Origin: Streptococcus entericus DSM 14446
GTDB taxonomy: Bacteria > Bacillota > Bacilli > Lactobacillales > Streptococcaceae
Length of the DNA stretch: 64,000 bases
Assembly: GCF_000380025.1 (NCBI RefSeq)
Contig: NZ_KB904178.1
Location: 178-64,177 of the forward strand
Direction: 5' to 3'
Shown here: piece by piece, positions 63,577 to 64,000 of the stretch
Numbering within the stretch: the first letter of the stretch is position 1
Layout: each line of letters begins with the position of its first letter
Notes under the pieces: model-generated
What the model saw: only the letters and a program-made list of their open reading frames with translations
The model's database searches: none
What the model was told of the DNA's origin: nothing
Position numbers and translations under genes: made by a program

Positions 63577-64000
63577 ATGATTTCATTAGAAAAAACTCGT
63601 CAAAGTCTAAAATCTTTGAACCTAGCCGTTATCATCATCAATATCATCTTTGCTGCGATTACTGTTTTACTCGTTGCGTTGGCGGCTTTTGGATTTAGCG
63701 CGATGAACAATCCAGAGTACCAAGCACAAATCCAGTCTCAGCTGACACCCGAACAATTAGCTGCTATCCAAAATTCGAATCCTGCCTTGGAACTTGCTGC
63801 AACAGGCTTGGTCGCTTTAGCTTATTTGGTTGTTTTTGTCCTTGCTTTCTTAAATCGTAAGAAAATCGATGCCAACCAGCCTAGTTTGTTGCCTTACTAT
63901 GTCGGTATCGGTGGTGTGATTTACAACTTCCTTACTTATGTCATTCAAGGTACTGCCCCAACTATTTTTGCGATTATTGTTCAGGGTGGGCTCTTAGCCT
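63577..64000 (+). CDS. Membrane protein of unknown function (cut by right edge)
   Basis: 141 residues visible, frame open at the edge. AGGAGG lies seven bases before the ATG. At least three hydrophobic helices: about 16-42 (LAVIIINIIFAAITVLLVALAAFGF), 71-91 and 108-141, with a Gln/Pro-rich outside loop (NPEYQAQIQSQLTPEQ). No catalytic motif recognised. Divergent from mglB. Confidence 0.75.
   Translation, partial: MISLEKTRQSLKSLNLAVIIINIIFAAITVLLVALAAFGFSAMNNPEYQAQIQSQLTPEQLAAIQNSNPALELAATGLVALAYLVVFVLAFLNRKKIDANQPSLLPYYVGIGGVIYNFLTYVIQGTAPTIFAIIVQGGLLA

Overview
The window is a stretch of a streptococcal chromosome (low-GC Firmicute). The evidence is the gene content and order: ciaR-ciaH, ezrA beside gyrB, dinG-ypmB-aspartate aminotransferase-asnS, a T-box-controlled pheS...pheT cluster, tdk-prfA-prmC-sua5-GNAT-ydcF-glyA, and a mevalonate pathway with a class II HMG-CoA reductase. 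AGGAGG ribosome sites and extended -10 promoters of the type TGnTATAAT are common. The species cannot be fixed from the sequence. No phage, insertion sequence, CRISPR array, rRNA or tRNA gene was seen.

Layout. Positions 1-8024 (minus strand, cut by the left edge) hold one giant secreted protein of at least 2,674 residues. It combines F5/8-type carbohydrate-binding domains, a GH20 hexosaminidase and a GH33 sialidase, and ends in a long acidic repeat stalk. 8.3-14.1 kb is the dinG-ypmB-aspB-asnS group. 14.5-18.5 kb holds a HAD hydrolase, enolase, YueI, a TauE permease and a Nudix protein. 18.8-24.8 kb holds ezrA-gyrB, coaA, a DUF1851-like gene and rpsT. 24.8-29.5 kb holds a transglutaminase-like protein, ciaRH and a Sip-like LysM protein. 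29.7-36.5 kb holds fhs and the pheS-GNAT-ASCH-pheT cluster behind a T-box leader. 36.6-41.6 kb is an operon of a nucleoid-associated protein, a lysozyme-like protein and a heterodimeric ABC exporter. A TetR/cysteine-hydrolase pair sits at 41.9-43.2 kb. 43.3-48.7 kb is the tdk-to-glyA operon. 48.8-52.7 kb holds rpsP-khpA and a MacAB-type efflux operon. 52.7-56.4 kb holds rmlD, a GtrB-like glycosyltransferase and a polytopic GT-C-like protein. Then come mscL, mvaS-mvaA, an Mgl-type sugar ABC importer (mglB-mglA-mglC), and a membrane protein cut by the right edge.

How the genes work together. Much of the window is housekeeping: translation (asnS, pheS/T, prfA, prmC, sua5, rpsT, rpsP), one-carbon metabolism (fhs, glyA), glycolysis, isoprenoid precursors and cell-division or envelope functions. 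The accessory interest is in surface glycan biology. The giant enzyme could remove terminal sialic acid and then N-acetylhexosamine from host glycans, and the Mgl system would import a galactose-type sugar. CiaRH, the LysM protein, the lysozyme-like protein and the GtrB/GT-C pair act at the wall.

Regulatory DNA is unusually legible. It includes a T-box, a PurBox pair upstream of fhs, cre-like and palindromic sites upstream of mglB, a TetR operator, a terminator that doubles as a promoter -35 (rpsP), facing promoters inside a shared inverted repeat (54.6 kb), a probable leaderless dinG transcript, and large hairpins around asnS and in front of pheT. All translations and motif matches were read by eye; no database search was run.
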